Shown here piece by piece: positions 17,830 to 27,361 of a stretch of DNA of 64,000 nt; within the stretch, counting starts at the first letter, position 1, and every line of letters starts with the position of its first letter. A program made the position numbers and the translations under genes. Below the pieces are notes generated by a model, which was given only the letters and a program-made list of their open reading frames with translations, was not told the origin of the DNA and did no database searches. This DNA comes from Burkholderia seminalis DSM 23518. Lineage in GTDB: Bacteria > Pseudomonadota > Gammaproteobacteria > Burkholderiales > Burkholderiaceae. The stretch covers positions 372,001 through 436,000 of the forward strand of contig NZ_CADFDK010000006.1 in NCBI RefSeq assembly GCF_902832885.1. Reading direction: 5' to 3'.

Positions 17830-18831
17830 TCACCCCCGTCCGTGCTCGCTGTCGAGGTGGGCCATCTGGGCGGCGGGATAACGCTCGCCGGCAGCCGACC
17901 CGGCGGGTACCGCCGCTTCGATGCGGTCGACATCATTGACCGTTAGTTGCATTCTTGTCGCCAGCAAACCGTCCTGCAGCTGCGTGCGCTTGCGCGCACC
18001 GACCAGCGGCACGATGTCGGTGCCGCGCGACAGCGCCCATGCGATCGCGACCTGCGCCGGATTGCTGCCCTTCTCGTCGGCGATCGCACGCAGCGCGTCG
18101 ACGAGCGCGAGGTTGTGTACGAGGTTGTCGCCCTGGAAGCGCGGGCTCGCCGCGCGGAAGTCGCGCTCGCCCTGCCGTGCCGCGCTCCAGCGCCCGCCGA
18201 GCAGCCCGCGCGACAGCACGCCGTAGGCCGTCACGCCGATGCCGAGCGCGCGACAGGCCGGCAGGATGTCGGCTTCGATGCCGCGCGACAGCAGCGAATA
18301 CTCGATCTGCAGGTCGGCAATCGGCGCGACGGCCGCCGCGCGGCGGATCGTGTCGACGCCGGCTTCGGACAGCCCGATATGGCGCACGTACCCGGCTTTC
18401 ACGAGATCGGCGATCGCGCCGACCGTGTCCTCGATCGGCACGGCCGGATCGACGCGCGCGGGCCGGTAGATGTCGATGTAGTCGGTGCCGAGCCGCTTCA
18501 GCGAATACGCGACGAAGTTCCGGATCGCGACGGGCCGTGCGTCGTAGCCGGCAAACCCGCCGGCCGGATCGCGCAGCGCGCCGAATTTCACGCTGATCAG
18601 CACTTGGTCGCGCGCGCGGCCGCGCAACGCGTCGCGGATCAGCATCTCGTTGTCGCCCATCCCGTAGAAATCGCCGGTGTCGAGCATCGTGATGCCGTTG
18701 TCGAGCGCCGCGTGCAGCGTGGCGATGCTCTCGTCGCGGTCGGCCGGCCCGTACAAGTCCGACATACCCATGCAGCCGAGTGCGATCGCCGATACCTGCG
18801 GGCCCGTGCGGCCCAGTTGACGCGTGTCCAT
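17830..18831 (-). CDS. Aldo/keto reductase with altered catalytic tetrad
   Basis: 333 residues, AKR TIM-barrel fold starting [19 protein letters not shown]. Asp51, Tyr56 (DTGDFYG) and Lys82 (SVKFG) of the catalytic tetrad are present, but the usual His in YxxHRxDP is Ala (YRPARVDP, residue 125). The C-terminal NADPH site ([10 protein letters not shown]) is kept. The His loss probably changes pH dependence or substrate class; I recall the variant from other bacterial AKRs but cannot verify this. It is divergent from the LysR gene at 18974, which probably regulates it. Confidence 0.87.
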   Translation of the reverse strand: MDTRQLGRTGPQVSAIALGCMGMSDLYGPADRDESIATLHAALDNGITMLDTGDFYGMGDNEMLIRDALRGRARDQVLISVKFGALRDPAGGFAGYDARPVAIRNFVAYSLKRLGTDYIDIYRPARVDPAVPIEDTVGAIADLVKAGYVRHIGLSEAGVDTIRRAAAVAPIADLQIEYSLLSRGIEADILPACRALGIGVTAYGVLSRGLLGGRWSAARQGERDFRAASPRFQGDNLVHNLALVDALRAIADEKGSNPAQVAIAWALSRGTDIVPLVGARKRTQLQDGLLATRMQLTVNDVDRIEAAVPAGSAAGERYPAAQMAHLDSEHGRG

Positions 18832-18973
18832 GTCCGTTTCCTCCGAAGGGTGAGTGGATGGAACGGATTCTGGGCGCACGACGCCGCGCGATAAACGCGA
18901 AACGCGCCACCAAACCATTCGACGCTGATTAACAATGGAGCCTGTTCTCCTCCCCGCCCAGGCTTCCGCCCGC

Positions 18974-19885
18974 ATGGACCATCTGCAAGCAATGCGCATC
19001 TTCGCGCGCGTCGCCCATCTCGGCAGCTTCACGAAAGCGGCCGAGCAGTTGCACCTGCCGCGCCCGACCGTCAGCAACGCCGTCCAGTATCTCGAAAAGC
19101 ACCTGAAGATCCGCCTGCTGCAACGCACGACGCGGCGCGTCGCGCTGACGGCCGAAGGCGCGACCTACTACGAACGCTGCGTGCAGCTGCTCGCCGATCT
19201 CGACGATGCGGAAACGCTGTTCGAGGACGCCGGCGCGTCGCCGCGCGGCGTGATCCGCGTCGACCTGCCCGAACGCTTCGCGCTGAACCAGGTGATTCCG
19301 GCGCTGCCGGATTTCCACGCGCGCTACCCCGACCTGCGCGTCGTGATCGGCACGACCGACCGTTTCGTCGATCTCGTCGCCGACGGCATCGACTGCGCGG
19401 TACGCGTCGGTGTGCTGTCCGACACGTCGCTCGTCGCGCGGCGCATCGGCGAGCTGGCGCAGATCAACTGCGCGTCGCCCGCGTATCTGGCGCGCCACGG
19501 CACGCCGCGCTCGCCGGACGAGTTGCCGGACCACGTCGCGGTCGGCTATTTCTCGAGCCGGACGGGCCGCGAGCTGGACTGGGAATACGCGGACATGGAT
19601 TCGGGCGAGATGCACGCGGTGAAGATGCACAGCGTCGTGTCGGTCAACAGTTCGCAGGCGTATCTCGCCTGCTGCCTCGCGGGCCTCGGGCTGATCCAGG
19701 CGCCGCGCGAGGGGCTCGCGCCGCTGCTCGCCGACGGCTCGCTGGTCGAAGTGCTGCCGGAATGGCGTGCCGGGCCGCTGCCCGTGTCGGTGGTGTTCCC
19801 GTACGGCCGGCACCTGGCGCCGCGCGTGCGGATCTTCGTGGACTGGCTTGCCGACACGCTCGGCGGCACCCACCTGGCGGACTGA
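18974..19885 (+). CDS. LysR-type transcriptional regulator
   Basis: 303 residues. HTH at the N-terminus ([32 protein letters not shown]) and a CrgA-like effector domain with an [20 protein letters not shown] segment near the C-terminus, typical of the AaeR/CrgA group of LysR proteins. The start at 18974 begins the HTH; an in-frame ATG at 18935 is possible. It is transcribed away from the aldo/keto reductase gene with a 142-base shared promoter region, so it is likely its regulator. Confidence 0.87.
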   Translation: MDHLQAMRIFARVAHLGSFTKAAEQLHLPRPTVSNAVQYLEKHLKIRLLQRTTRRVALTAEGATYYERCVQLLADLDDAETLFEDAGASPRGVIRVDLPERFALNQVIPALPDFHARYPDLRVVIGTTDRFVDLVADGIDCAVRVGVLSDTSLVARRIGELAQINCASPAYLARHGTPRSPDELPDHVAVGYFSSRTGRELDWEYADMDSGEMHAVKMHSVVSVNSSQAYLACCLAGLGLIQAPREGLAPLLADGSLVEVLPEWRAGPLPVSVVFPYGRHLAPRVRIFVDWLADTLGGTHLAD

Positions 19886-19922
19886 CGCGGGCCGACGCCG
19901 GGGCGCCGGCCCCGCCCGCCGA

Positions 19923-21077
19923 TCAGAACTTGTGGCGAATCGCGGCGCGCACCGCGAACTGGTTCGACGACGCCGACGGGCCGTCGGTCCCGACGACGTA
20001 GCCGCCATCGGCCGCCGTGCCGGTCTTGTCGCCGGCCACCTTCTGCCACGCGCCCTGCAGGTACACGTCGGTCCGCTTCGACAGGCTGTAGTCGGCCATC
20101 AGGCCGACCGTGTGGTACTTCGGCTTGAACGAGCCGGCGGCCGCATCGAACTTCCCGTCGGTGTACACGTACTGCGCACCGAGATAGAAATCGGGCGTGA
20201 GCTGGTACTTGCCGTTGATCTCGATGTTCTGGAACTTGGTCGCGGTCAGCCCGAGGCCGGCGAACGTCGAGGCCGGCAGGTAGACGGTCGACACCGGGTT
20301 CTTCACGTCCGTCTTCGTGTAGACGACGCCGACCGTCGCCGGGCCGAACGTGTAGTTCACGCCGCCGCCGAAGATGCGCAGGCGGTCGGCGACGAAGTTC
20401 GCGTCGTCGGCCGCGATCGCGCCCGCGTTGCCGATGCCCGGATTGTTCGCCTGCAGATAGGCGGCCGCGACCTGCAGCCCGGCCAGCGAATACTGCGCGC
20501 CGATGCTGTACTGGCGGTTGTTCGAGAAGCCCGTGCTGTTGCTGAAGCTGTACGTGCCGCCCAACGTCAGGCCGTTCCAGTCGGGACTCGCGTACTTGAC
20601 CGTGTTGTTGACGCGGAACGAGTTGTCCGTGTTGTCGTTGTCGAACGGGTGCGAGAACAGCGTGCCGCCCCAGTTGCCGTTCGCGGTCAGCGGCGCGAGA
20701 TAGTCGACGACGGCGTCGTACTGACGGCCGAAGGTAAGCGTGCCGAAGCGCGACTGGCTCAGCCCGACGAACGCCTGGCGGCCGAACATGCGGCCGCCCT
20801 GGCCGAGCCGGCCGTTGTTGACGTCAAATCCGTTTTCCAGCGTGAAGATCGCCTTCAGCCCGCCGCCGAGATCCTCGCTGCCCTTCAGCCCCCAGCGGCT
20901 GCCCTGCGCGTAGCCGCTCGCGAGCTGGTAATTCGTCTTTCCGACCCCATTGACGTTGACGTTGTTCGTGTAATTGATGCCTTCATCGATCAGGCCGTAC
21001 AGCGTCACGCTGTTCTGGGCAAAGGCCGGCGCGGCGAATGCAGCGAGCGCGGCGGCAAAAATGGCGTGCTTCTTCAT
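19923..21077 (-). CDS. Gram-negative general porin (OmpC-like, Burkholderiales type)
   Basis: 384 residues. Signal peptide MKKHAIFAAALAAFAAPAFA, then the mature start QNSVTLYGLIDEGINYTNN, the standard opening of betaproteobacterial 16-strand trimeric porins. Internal motifs include RWGLKGSEDLGGGLKAIFTLE and GRQAFVGLSQSRFGTLTFGRQYD, and it ends with Phe (RHKF) as outer-membrane barrels do. A GGAG ribosome site precedes the ATG. It is monocistronic and convergent with the LysR gene. Permeates small hydrophilic solutes; specificity unknown. Confidence 0.93.
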   Translation of the reverse strand: MKKHAIFAAALAAFAAPAFAQNSVTLYGLIDEGINYTNNVNVNGVGKTNYQLASGYAQGSRWGLKGSEDLGGGLKAIFTLENGFDVNNGRLGQGGRMFGRQAFVGLSQSRFGTLTFGRQYDAVVDYLAPLTANGNWGGTLFSHPFDNDNTDNSFRVNNTVKYASPDWNGLTLGGTYSFSNSTGFSNNRQYSIGAQYSLAGLQVAAAYLQANNPGIGNAGAIAADDANFVADRLRIFGGGVNYTFGPATVGVVYTKTDVKNPVSTVYLPASTFAGLGLTATKFQNIEINGKYQLTPDFYLGAQYVYTDGKFDAAAGSFKPKYHTVGLMADYSLSKRTDVYLQGAWQKVAGDKTGTAADGGYVVGTDGPSASSNQFAVRAAIRHKF

Positions 21078-21458
21078 GACGTATCTCCGGAGCCGGGGGC
21101 CGGGCGGGCCGAGCGCCCGGCGAATGTTTGGTCTGTTGTATGTGTGGCCCGCAGGGCGGACGACGCGGTGTGCGGCCGCGTGAGGATAAAATGGTGTCAC
21201 GTCGGAAACCGTCCGTCCATCGGGGGGGCGTCGCCGTGCGCAAAGCGTTGCGCTCGTCCAACTGCCCGGTTGCGCCGACCGCCTGACCGGGCTTATCGGC
21301 AGCGGCAGGCGGGCCCGCCATCCGCGTAAACCCGGTGGGTGTCGCATCGGTGGCACAATGCGCATCCGTTCGCCATTTCTTCACGAAGTCATGCTTCACC
21401 CCGACTCATGCGCGGCCCGTGCCGGCCGCGCCCGCGGCGCGCGCCGCGCGGCGGTCCG
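21078..21458. other. Divergent intergenic region between porin and acyltransferase genes
   Basis: About 380 bases. It carries the porin leader and promoter on the minus strand. Its right part may be coding if the acyltransferase starts at an upstream in-frame ATG (21339 or 21408). No RNA gene or clear operator was seen. Confidence 0.4.
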
Positions 21459-22556
21459 ATGACCGCGCCTGCCCGGGCCGGCCGCTACGCCGAACTCGAT
21501 TTCTTCCGCGGCCTCGTGCTGCTCGTCATCGTCGTCGACCATATCGGCGGCAGCATCCTGTCGCGCGTGACGCTGCATGCGTACGCGCTGTGCGACGCGG
21601 CCGAGGTGTTCGTGTTTCTCGGCGGCTTCGCGACCGCCATTGCCTACAACTCGCTCGCCGAACGGCACGACGAGGCCGCCGCGCGCCAGCGCTTCATCCG
21701 GCGCGCGTTCGAGATCTATCGCGCGTTCCTCGTGACGGCCGGGCTGATGCTGCTGATCACCGCCGCGCTGAACGCGTTCGCGATCGACGGCCCGAACATG
21801 CCGACCAACGACCTCGACGGCCTGCTGCACAAGCCGCTCGCCGCGCTGCGCGACATCCTGCTGTTCCGCCGCCAGCCGTACCTCGCGTCGGTGCTGCCGA
21901 TGTATGCGTTCTTCGCGCTGCTCGTCCCGCTCACCCTGCCGCTGGCGCGCACGCAGCCGTGGCTGCTGCTCGCGTTCAGCGGGTCGCTCTGGTACGCGGC
22001 GCCGCACGTCGCACGCTTCTTGCCGACCGTCGAAGGCGTGCCGTGGGACTTCAACCCGTTCGCGTGGCAGTTCCTGTTCGTGCTCGGCGTGATCGCGCGC
22101 TGCCAGCCCGTCTACCAGACACTCGCTCCCCGCCCGCAGGGCTGGCTGCTGACGGCCGGCTCGCTCGCGATCGTCGCGGCCGGCGCGTACTACCGGCTGC
22201 GCATCGAGCCGTTCCCGACCGATCCGTCGATCAAGCAGAACCTCGGCGCGCTGCGGCTCGTGAACTTTCTCGCGATCGCATGGCTCGCCGCGAAGCTCGT
22301 GCACCTCGGCTGGATGAAGAAGGTCGCGCACGCGATGCCGTGGATCGGCACGATCGGCCGGCAGGGGCTGCTGTGCTTCGTCGCGGGCACCGGCATCTCG
22401 CTCGCCGTCGATTCGCTGCTCTACCAGGCGACCGAAGGTTATCTGAACGTGCCGCTCGGCCTGGCCGCCGACGCCGTCGCGATGGGCCTGCTGTATCTCG
22501 TCGCCAAACTCTACGGGCCGCTCGTCGCGCGGCTGCCGTTCCGTTCGCGGCGATGA
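21459..22556 (+). CDS. OpgC-family membrane acyltransferase
   Basis: 365 residues, about ten membrane helices. It opens RYAELDFFRGLVLLVIVVDHIGGS, the OpgC pattern (DxxRG near the start, a His after the first helix). OpgC succinylates or otherwise acylates osmoregulated periplasmic glucans, and relatives modify other glycans. No opgG/opgH gene is nearby. The start at 21459 is a choice: two upstream in-frame ATGs (21339, 21408) would add an Arg-rich, non-conserved extension. Confidence 0.82.
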   Translation: MTAPARAGRYAELDFFRGLVLLVIVVDHIGGSILSRVTLHAYALCDAAEVFVFLGGFATAIAYNSLAERHDEAAARQRFIRRAFEIYRAFLVTAGLMLLITAALNAFAIDGPNMPTNDLDGLLHKPLAALRDILLFRRQPYLASVLPMYAFFALLVPLTLPLARTQPWLLLAFSGSLWYAAPHVARFLPTVEGVPWDFNPFAWQFLFVLGVIARCQPVYQTLAPRPQGWLLTAGSLAIVAAGAYYRLRIEPFPTDPSIKQNLGALRLVNFLAIAWLAAKLVHLGWMKKVAHAMPWIGTIGRQGLLCFVAGTGISLAVDSLLYQATEGYLNVPLGLAADAVAMGLLYLVAKLYGPLVARLPFRSRR

Positions 22557-22617
22557 CGCGCCGCGCCGTCACGCGCCGCTGCTACGATAGCCGGCGCCTC
22601 TCCTGAAACGCTTCGCC

Positions 22618-23553
22618 ATGCGCCGACTCGCCCTTCCGTTCGCCATCGCCCTGATCGCCGGCTCCATCGCCACCGCCGGTGCCACGCCGGCCGCGCCGCC
22701 GGTCTCGCCCGTGCCGCCGCCCCCGGCCGTCCAGACCGCCACGACACCGTCGAGCGCCCAGGAACCGCCGGTCAACCCGGGCAGCAGCGTCGTGCTGCGC
22801 ACGTTCCGGTCGGCGTCGCTGAAGCGCGACTGGTCATACACCGTCTACCTGCCGCCCGGCTACAACCCGGAAGGCGCGCGCTACCCGGTGATGTACCTGC
22901 TGCACGGCAATGCCGGCAACGCGAACGACTGGGTCACGCAAGGCCGCCTGCAGGCCACCGCCGACACGCTGATCGAGCGCCGCGAGATTCCGCCCGTCGT
23001 GATCGTGATGCCGCAGGGCGGCACCGACTGGTACGTCGACCGCAAGGAGAAGATGCAGAGCGCGTTCCTCAACGACCTGCTGCCGGAGGTCGAGGCGCAC
23101 TTCGCGGTGTCGAACCAGCGTGCGGGCCGCGCGATCGGCGGCGTGTCGATGGGCGGCTTCGGCGCGTTGCGCTTCTCGCTGCTCGAGCCGGGCCTGTTCT
23201 GCGGCGTGATGCTGCTGAGCCCCGCGATCTATGCGAACGAGCCGCCGCTCAATTCCGCCGCGCGCTACGTCGGCGTGTTCGGCGACCGGCAGTTCGATTC
23301 ACGCGTGTGGCACGAGCTGAACTACCCGGCGCTGCTGCGCGGCTATTTCGCGCGCAGCTGGCGCGTGCCGATGTTCATCGCGGCCGGCGACGACGACCTG
23401 ACGATCCAGGCGGAATCGAGCGTGCTGTACACGCACCTGCGCCGCGCGCAGAATCCGGCCGAGCTGCGCATCGTCGACGGCGGGCACACGTGGGACGTGT
23501 GGCGCGGGGTGCTCGGGCAGGGGTTGAAGTACGCGCTGGAGTGCGTGAAGTGA
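22618..23553 (+). CDS. Secreted putative esterase (esterase D / enterochelin esterase-like fold)
   Basis: 311 residues with a signal peptide (about 1-25) and a Pro-rich linker. The alpha/beta-hydrolase domain starts near residue 60: YTVYLPPGYNPEG and YPVMYLLHGNAGNANDW (oxyanion region), nucleophile elbow GVSMGGFG (Ser about 177), and a C-terminal GGHTWDVW carrying the catalytic His. This is the feruloyl/S-formylglutathione esterase superfamily. It lies 61 bases after the acyltransferase gene and may be in one operon with it; a linked acylation/deacylation function is only inference. Confidence 0.83.
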   Translation: MRRLALPFAIALIAGSIATAGATPAAPPVSPVPPPPAVQTATTPSSAQEPPVNPGSSVVLRTFRSASLKRDWSYTVYLPPGYNPEGARYPVMYLLHGNAGNANDWVTQGRLQATADTLIERREIPPVVIVMPQGGTDWYVDRKEKMQSAFLNDLLPEVEAHFAVSNQRAGRAIGGVSMGGFGALRFSLLEPGLFCGVMLLSPAIYANEPPLNSAARYVGVFGDRQFDSRVWHELNYPALLRGYFARSWRVPMFIAAGDDDLTIQAESSVLYTHLRRAQNPAELRIVDGGHTWDVWRGVLGQGLKYALECVK

Positions 23554-23604
23554 CGACCGGCCGATAACCGGCGAACGCAACACCTGTCGCGTCCGCCATC
23601 GGGC

Positions 23605-24819
23605 TCAAAGCCAGGTACCGCCCTGCCGCTCGCTCGGCTCATCGTCGAGCGCGTCGAAGTCGTGAATCCAGTCGAGGTGCTGCAGCACGCGATCGCGGTC
23701 GGCCAGACGCGCGTTGCGCGCCTGCGCGGCCGGCCCGTCGGGCAGGTGCAGCACGTCGGCCGCGGAGATCGATGCGTATTGCACCTTGCGCGTGCGGCCG
23801 CGACGCAACCGCTCGTAGGCTTCCTGCGCCTCGCGCCACTTCCCAGGCCCGGCCTTCGCGAGCTGTGCCGCCAGCACCACCGCATCCTCGATCGACTGGT
23901 TCGCGCCCTGCCCGTGGTGCGGCACCAGCGCATGCGCGGCATCGCCGATCAGCGTCACGCGCCCGCGGCTCCAGCGGCCGAGCGGCGGACGGTGGAACAG
24001 CCCCCAGCGCTGGCTGATCGGCACCGCGGTGATCATCTGCACCACGGCCGGGTGCCAGTCGCCGAACACGCGCAGTTGCTCTCCCTCCTGAGCCGGCATG
24101 ACCCAGTCGCGCGACGGCCACAGCGACGGATGCCGCTCGACCAGCAGGAAGTTCTGGTCGCCGTTGTCGCCGATCGGATAGTGCAGCAGATGCCCGTGCG
24201 GCCCGACCCAGAACTGGATCGTGTCGGGATCGGGCAGCAGGTCCATGCGTGCGGCCGGCACCACGCCGCGAAAACCCGAGCAGCCCGAATACAGCGCATC
24301 GTCGTAGCCGAGCATCCAGCGCCGCGTGATCGAACGCACGCCGTCCGCGCCGATCACGAGATCGGCGTCGACGCGCGTGCCGTTGTCGAACGACAGCGTC
24401 ACGCGATCGGGATGCTGCGCGAGATCGACCAGACGATGGCCGAGATGGATGCAGTCGGGACCGACCGCGTTCGACAGCACCGCCTGCAGATCCGCGCGAT
24501 GCACGCCCCAGTACGCGCCGCCGAATTGCCGGCGGTAGTCGGGCTCGCCGCGATGATGGCCGATCACCGCGCCGCTGCGCCCGTCGCGATACACGAGCCC
24601 CGGGATGTCCGCGCACACCGCATCGAAGGCCGCGCGCAAGCCCATGCGTTCGTAGAAGCGCGTCGCATTGGCCGACAGCGCGACGGCCGCGCCGACTTCG
24701 CGCAATTCATGGGTCTGCTCGTAGAGCTGCGCGTCGATGCCGTGCTCGCGCAATGCGAGCGCGAGCGTCAGGCCGCCGATGCCGGCGCCGACGATCGCAA
24801 TCTTCAGATTCGTCTGCAT
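23605..24819 (-). CDS. FAD-dependent aromatic monooxygenase (salicylate / 3-hydroxybenzoate hydroxylase type)
   Basis: 404 residues. N-terminal FAD Rossmann motif IVGAGIGGLTLALALREHG (GxGxxG), the middle DG motif (DLVIGADGVRSITRR) and the third FAD motif VTLIGDAAHALVPHHGQGANQSIEDA are all present. Closest in pattern to single-component salicylate 1-hydroxylases and 3-hydroxybenzoate 6-hydroxylases, which use NADH and O2. No ring-cleavage dioxygenase is adjacent, so the exact substrate is open. Divergent from its likely LysR regulator at 24986. Start at 24819 fixed by the FAD motif. Confidence 0.87.
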   Translation of the reverse strand: MQTNLKIAIVGAGIGGLTLALALREHGIDAQLYEQTHELREVGAAVALSANATRFYERMGLRAAFDAVCADIPGLVYRDGRSGAVIGHHRGEPDYRRQFGGAYWGVHRADLQAVLSNAVGPDCIHLGHRLVDLAQHPDRVTLSFDNGTRVDADLVIGADGVRSITRRWMLGYDDALYSGCSGFRGVVPAARMDLLPDPDTIQFWVGPHGHLLHYPIGDNGDQNFLLVERHPSLWPSRDWVMPAQEGEQLRVFGDWHPAVVQMITAVPISQRWGLFHRPPLGRWSRGRVTLIGDAAHALVPHHGQGANQSIEDAVVLAAQLAKAGPGKWREAQEAYERLRRGRTRKVQYASISAADVLHLPDGPAAQARNARLADRDRVLQHLDWIHDFDALDDEPSERQGGTWL

Positions 24820-24936
24820 GATGAAGGTGTCTCCGATATTTCCGTGTGGGGCCCGCGCCTTGCGCAGCGGCCATGTCGAGTGCATGGGCCGTATCGGTAT
24901 TTTCAGGAGTGGACTTTCATCCCGCAATAAAATGAA

Positions 24937-24951
24937 ATGAATCTGCTTCAT
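24937..24951. promoter_or_regulatory. Probable LysR-type binding site (T-N11-A dyad)
   Basis: The 15-bp inverted repeat atgaatctgcttcat has the T-N11-A form and dyad symmetry expected for LysR binding. It lies in the 166-bp divergent gap, 35 bases before the LysR start and about 118 bases before the monooxygenase start. Confidence 0.55.
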
Positions 24952-24985
24952 CACGGAATGCAATGAACCGGGCACCGCGAAACCC

Positions 24986-25930
24986 ATGGAACTGAGCGAG
25001 ATCGACCTCAACCTGCTGCTGCTTTTCCAGCGGCTGATGCAGGAGCGGCGCGTGTCGAGCGTCGCCGAACAGATGAACATGAGCCAGCCGGGCGTCAGCA
25101 ACGCGCTCGCGAAGCTGCGCCGCCGGCTGGGCGATCCGTTGTTCGTGCGCGGGCCGGGCGGCGTCGTGCCGACGCCGTTCGCGCTACGCCTGGCCGAACC
25201 CGTGTCGCATGCGCTGGCGACGCTGCACGCCGCGCTGAATCCCGAGACCGGTTTCGATCCGCTGCGCGCCACGCGCACGCTGACGATCGGCATGACCGAT
25301 ATCGGCGAAGTCGTGTTCCTGCCCGCGCTGCTCGAACACCTCGCGCGCGCGGCGCCGGGCATCGCGCTCAATACCGTGCGCAACACGAGCGTCAACCTCG
25401 GCGGCGAAATGGCCGACGGCCGCGTCGATCTCGCGATCGGCCTGCTCCCGCAGCTCAAGGGCGGGTTCTATCAGCGCCGGTTGTTCGATCAGCGCTACGT
25501 GTGCCTGTTCAGGCGCGACCATCCGCTCGAGGAAGCGGCGCTGACGGTCGACGCATGGCGCGACGCCGAACATCTGGTCGTGGTGTCGGCCGGCACCGGT
25601 CACGGGCAGGTGGACGAATGGCTGCAGCGGCGCCGCGTGAAGCGCCGGGTAAGGCTGACGGTGCCGCATTTCATGAGCGTGGGCTACATCCTGCAGCGCA
25701 CCGACCTGATCGCGACGGTGCCCGAGCATCTCGCGCAGCAGCTCGCCGCGCCGTTCTCGCTCGGCTGGCGCGCGCTGCCCGTCGCGCTGCCCGGCACGCC
25801 GATCCACATGCTGTGGCACACGCGCGTCAATCAGGATGAAGGCAACCGCTGGCTGCGCGACGTCGTGGTCGACCTGTTCGCGGAGACGGGCGCACGAGCA
25901 CGGAAGGCCGCGACTGGCCGGAAGAAATGA
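24986..25930 (+). CDS. LysR-type regulator of the NodD/NahR/DntR group
   Basis: 314 residues. It starts ELSEIDLNLLLLFQRLMQERRVSSVAEQMNMSQPGVSNALAKLR, the N-terminal form of NahR/DntR/LinR proteins that sense aromatic compounds such as salicylate. The effector domain follows from about residue 95 (RTLTIGMTDIGEVVFLPALLEHL). It is divergent from the aromatic hydroxylase and therefore its likely activator, probably with the hydroxylase substrate as inducer. Confidence 0.88.
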   Translation: MELSEIDLNLLLLFQRLMQERRVSSVAEQMNMSQPGVSNALAKLRRRLGDPLFVRGPGGVVPTPFALRLAEPVSHALATLHAALNPETGFDPLRATRTLTIGMTDIGEVVFLPALLEHLARAAPGIALNTVRNTSVNLGGEMADGRVDLAIGLLPQLKGGFYQRRLFDQRYVCLFRRDHPLEEAALTVDAWRDAEHLVVVSAGTGHGQVDEWLQRRRVKRRVRLTVPHFMSVGYILQRTDLIATVPEHLAQQLAAPFSLGWRALPVALPGTPIHMLWHTRVNQDEGNRWLRDVVVDLFAETGARARKAATGRKK

Positions 25931-26070
25931 TCGCCTTCGCCGCGTGGTCGGACACGAGTGCCGATATCGCTCGAATCCGTGCGCCGCGCATTTCGACTAC
26001 ATTGCCGAAGGGCTGACGACATCGAACCTCGCCCGCCTCGTTCCTCACTCAACCCGCAGGAAATCAAGCC

Positions 26071-26829
26071 ATGTCTGTCTCGAAGAAATTCGCCGCCGTT
26101 ACGGGCGCCGGCTCCGGCATCGGTCGGGCAGCAGCAATCGCGCTCGCGCAGGCCGGCTTCACCGTCGCGCTGCTCGGGCGCACGGAGGCCTCGTTGCGAG
26201 AAACGCAGGACACCATCCGCGCCGCCAGCGGCGACGCGCACGCGTTTCCCGCCGACGTCACCGACGAGGCGTCGGTCGACCGCGCGTTCGCGCAGATCGC
26301 GCAGCAATTCGGCCGGCTCGACGTCCTGTTCAACAATGCCGGACGCAACGCCCCGGTCGTGTCGCTCGACGAATACGACCTCGACGTGTGGAACAGCGTC
26401 GTCGCGACGAACCTGACCGGCGTCTTTCTGTGCGCACGGGCCGCGTGGCGCGTGATGAAAGCGCAGACGCCGCAAGGCGGCCGGATCATCAACAACGGCT
26501 CGATCTCGGCGCACGCGCCGCGCCCCGATACGATCGCGTACACGGCCACCAAGCATGCGGTGACCGGGATCACCAAATCGCTGGCGCTGGACGGCCGCCG
26601 GTACAACATCGCATGCGGCCAGATCGACATCGGCAACGCGGCGACCTCGCTCACGGAACGGATGACGCAAGGCGTCCCGCAAGCGGACGGCAGCCTCGCG
26701 CCCGAGGCGCGGATGGACGTCGCGCATGTCGCGAACGCAGTCGTCCAGATGGCGAACCTGCCGCTCGACACGAACATCCTGAACATGACGATCATGGCGA
26801 CCGCGATGCCGTTCGTGGGGCGCGGATAG
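26071..26829 (+). CDS. Short-chain dehydrogenase/reductase (classical SDR)
   Basis: 252 residues. Cofactor motif TGAGSGIG (residues 11-18), NNAG (88-91), catalytic Ser near 144-146, Tyr157 and Lys161 (YTATK). Asp/Arg preference after the second strand (LGRTEA) suggests NADP. The classical fold acts on alcohols or ketones; the substrate is unknown. It stands alone between the LysR gene and the convergent operon ending at 26890. Confidence 0.87.
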   Translation: MSVSKKFAAVTGAGSGIGRAAAIALAQAGFTVALLGRTEASLRETQDTIRAASGDAHAFPADVTDEASVDRAFAQIAQQFGRLDVLFNNAGRNAPVVSLDEYDLDVWNSVVATNLTGVFLCARAAWRVMKAQTPQGGRIINNGSISAHAPRPDTIAYTATKHAVTGITKSLALDGRRYNIACGQIDIGNAATSLTERMTQGVPQADGSLAPEARMDVAHVANAVVQMANLPLDTNILNMTIMATAMPFVGRG

Positions 26830-26889
26830 CGCGCGCTGCGGGCGAAGGCGCGTTGCGCGCGCCGCACCGGCCGATTCTTCGGAACCCGA

Positions 26890-27321
26890 TCACCGGGTCG
26901 CCGTGCAGTATCGCTCCAGGCGCTTCGCGACTTCGTCGATCACCTTGACGGGGGCGACTTCCAGCTGCAAATCATGCGTTGTCAGCACCCTCGCGAACAG
27001 ATGGAATGCGTCGCCGTCGAAATGGAAATGCCCTTGGCAACCCGAGGAAAACGCGTGGTTCGCGATCTTTTCCAGGTCCTTGTACGAAGCGTCCTCGACA
27101 TCCCCGTAGCCGTATTCGCACAGGATGCCCGTGGCGATCACGGTCCTCATCAGGACCTGAAGCGCGACAAGCGACCCCACCCCGGCATGCAGCGCTTCGA
27201 GCTGAAGGTGATACTCCAGCGACAAGGCATCGCGTATCGGCCTCGGCAAGGGCAGCAGTTCCGTTTTCGCCTCGCGTTGCGTGCGGCTGGACTGACTGAG
27301 ACGATGAGCCCATTTATTCAC
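26890..27321 (-). CDS. Uncharacterised protein (about 143 aa), last gene of the TonB-tldD operon
   Basis: A cytosolic, mainly helical protein with no signal peptide or membrane segment. It starts VNKWAHRLSQSSRTQREAK (GTG at 27321; a TTG at 27339 is an alternative) and contains LPLPRPIRDALSLEYHLQLEALHAG and a Cys/His pair (SSGCQGHFHFDGDAFHLF). I know similar small Burkholderia proteins with no assigned function. It follows tldD by about 40 bases and ends the long operon, though it could also be a separate small transcript. Confidence 0.65.
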   Translation of the reverse strand: MNKWAHRLSQSSRTQREAKTELLPLPRPIRDALSLEYHLQLEALHAGVGSLVALQVLMRTVIATGILCEYGYGDVEDASYKDLEKIANHAFSSGCQGHFHFDGDAFHLFARVLTTHDLQLEVAPVKVIDEVAKRLERYCTATR

Positions 27322-27361
27322 GTTCCATTCCACCGGCAATGCGCCGCCTCGACGGCCATGA

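Noticed and set aside
19886-19922. GC-rich hairpin between the LysR and porin genes as a terminator
   Set aside because: The stem is short and imperfect with no T-run; composition alone can explain it.
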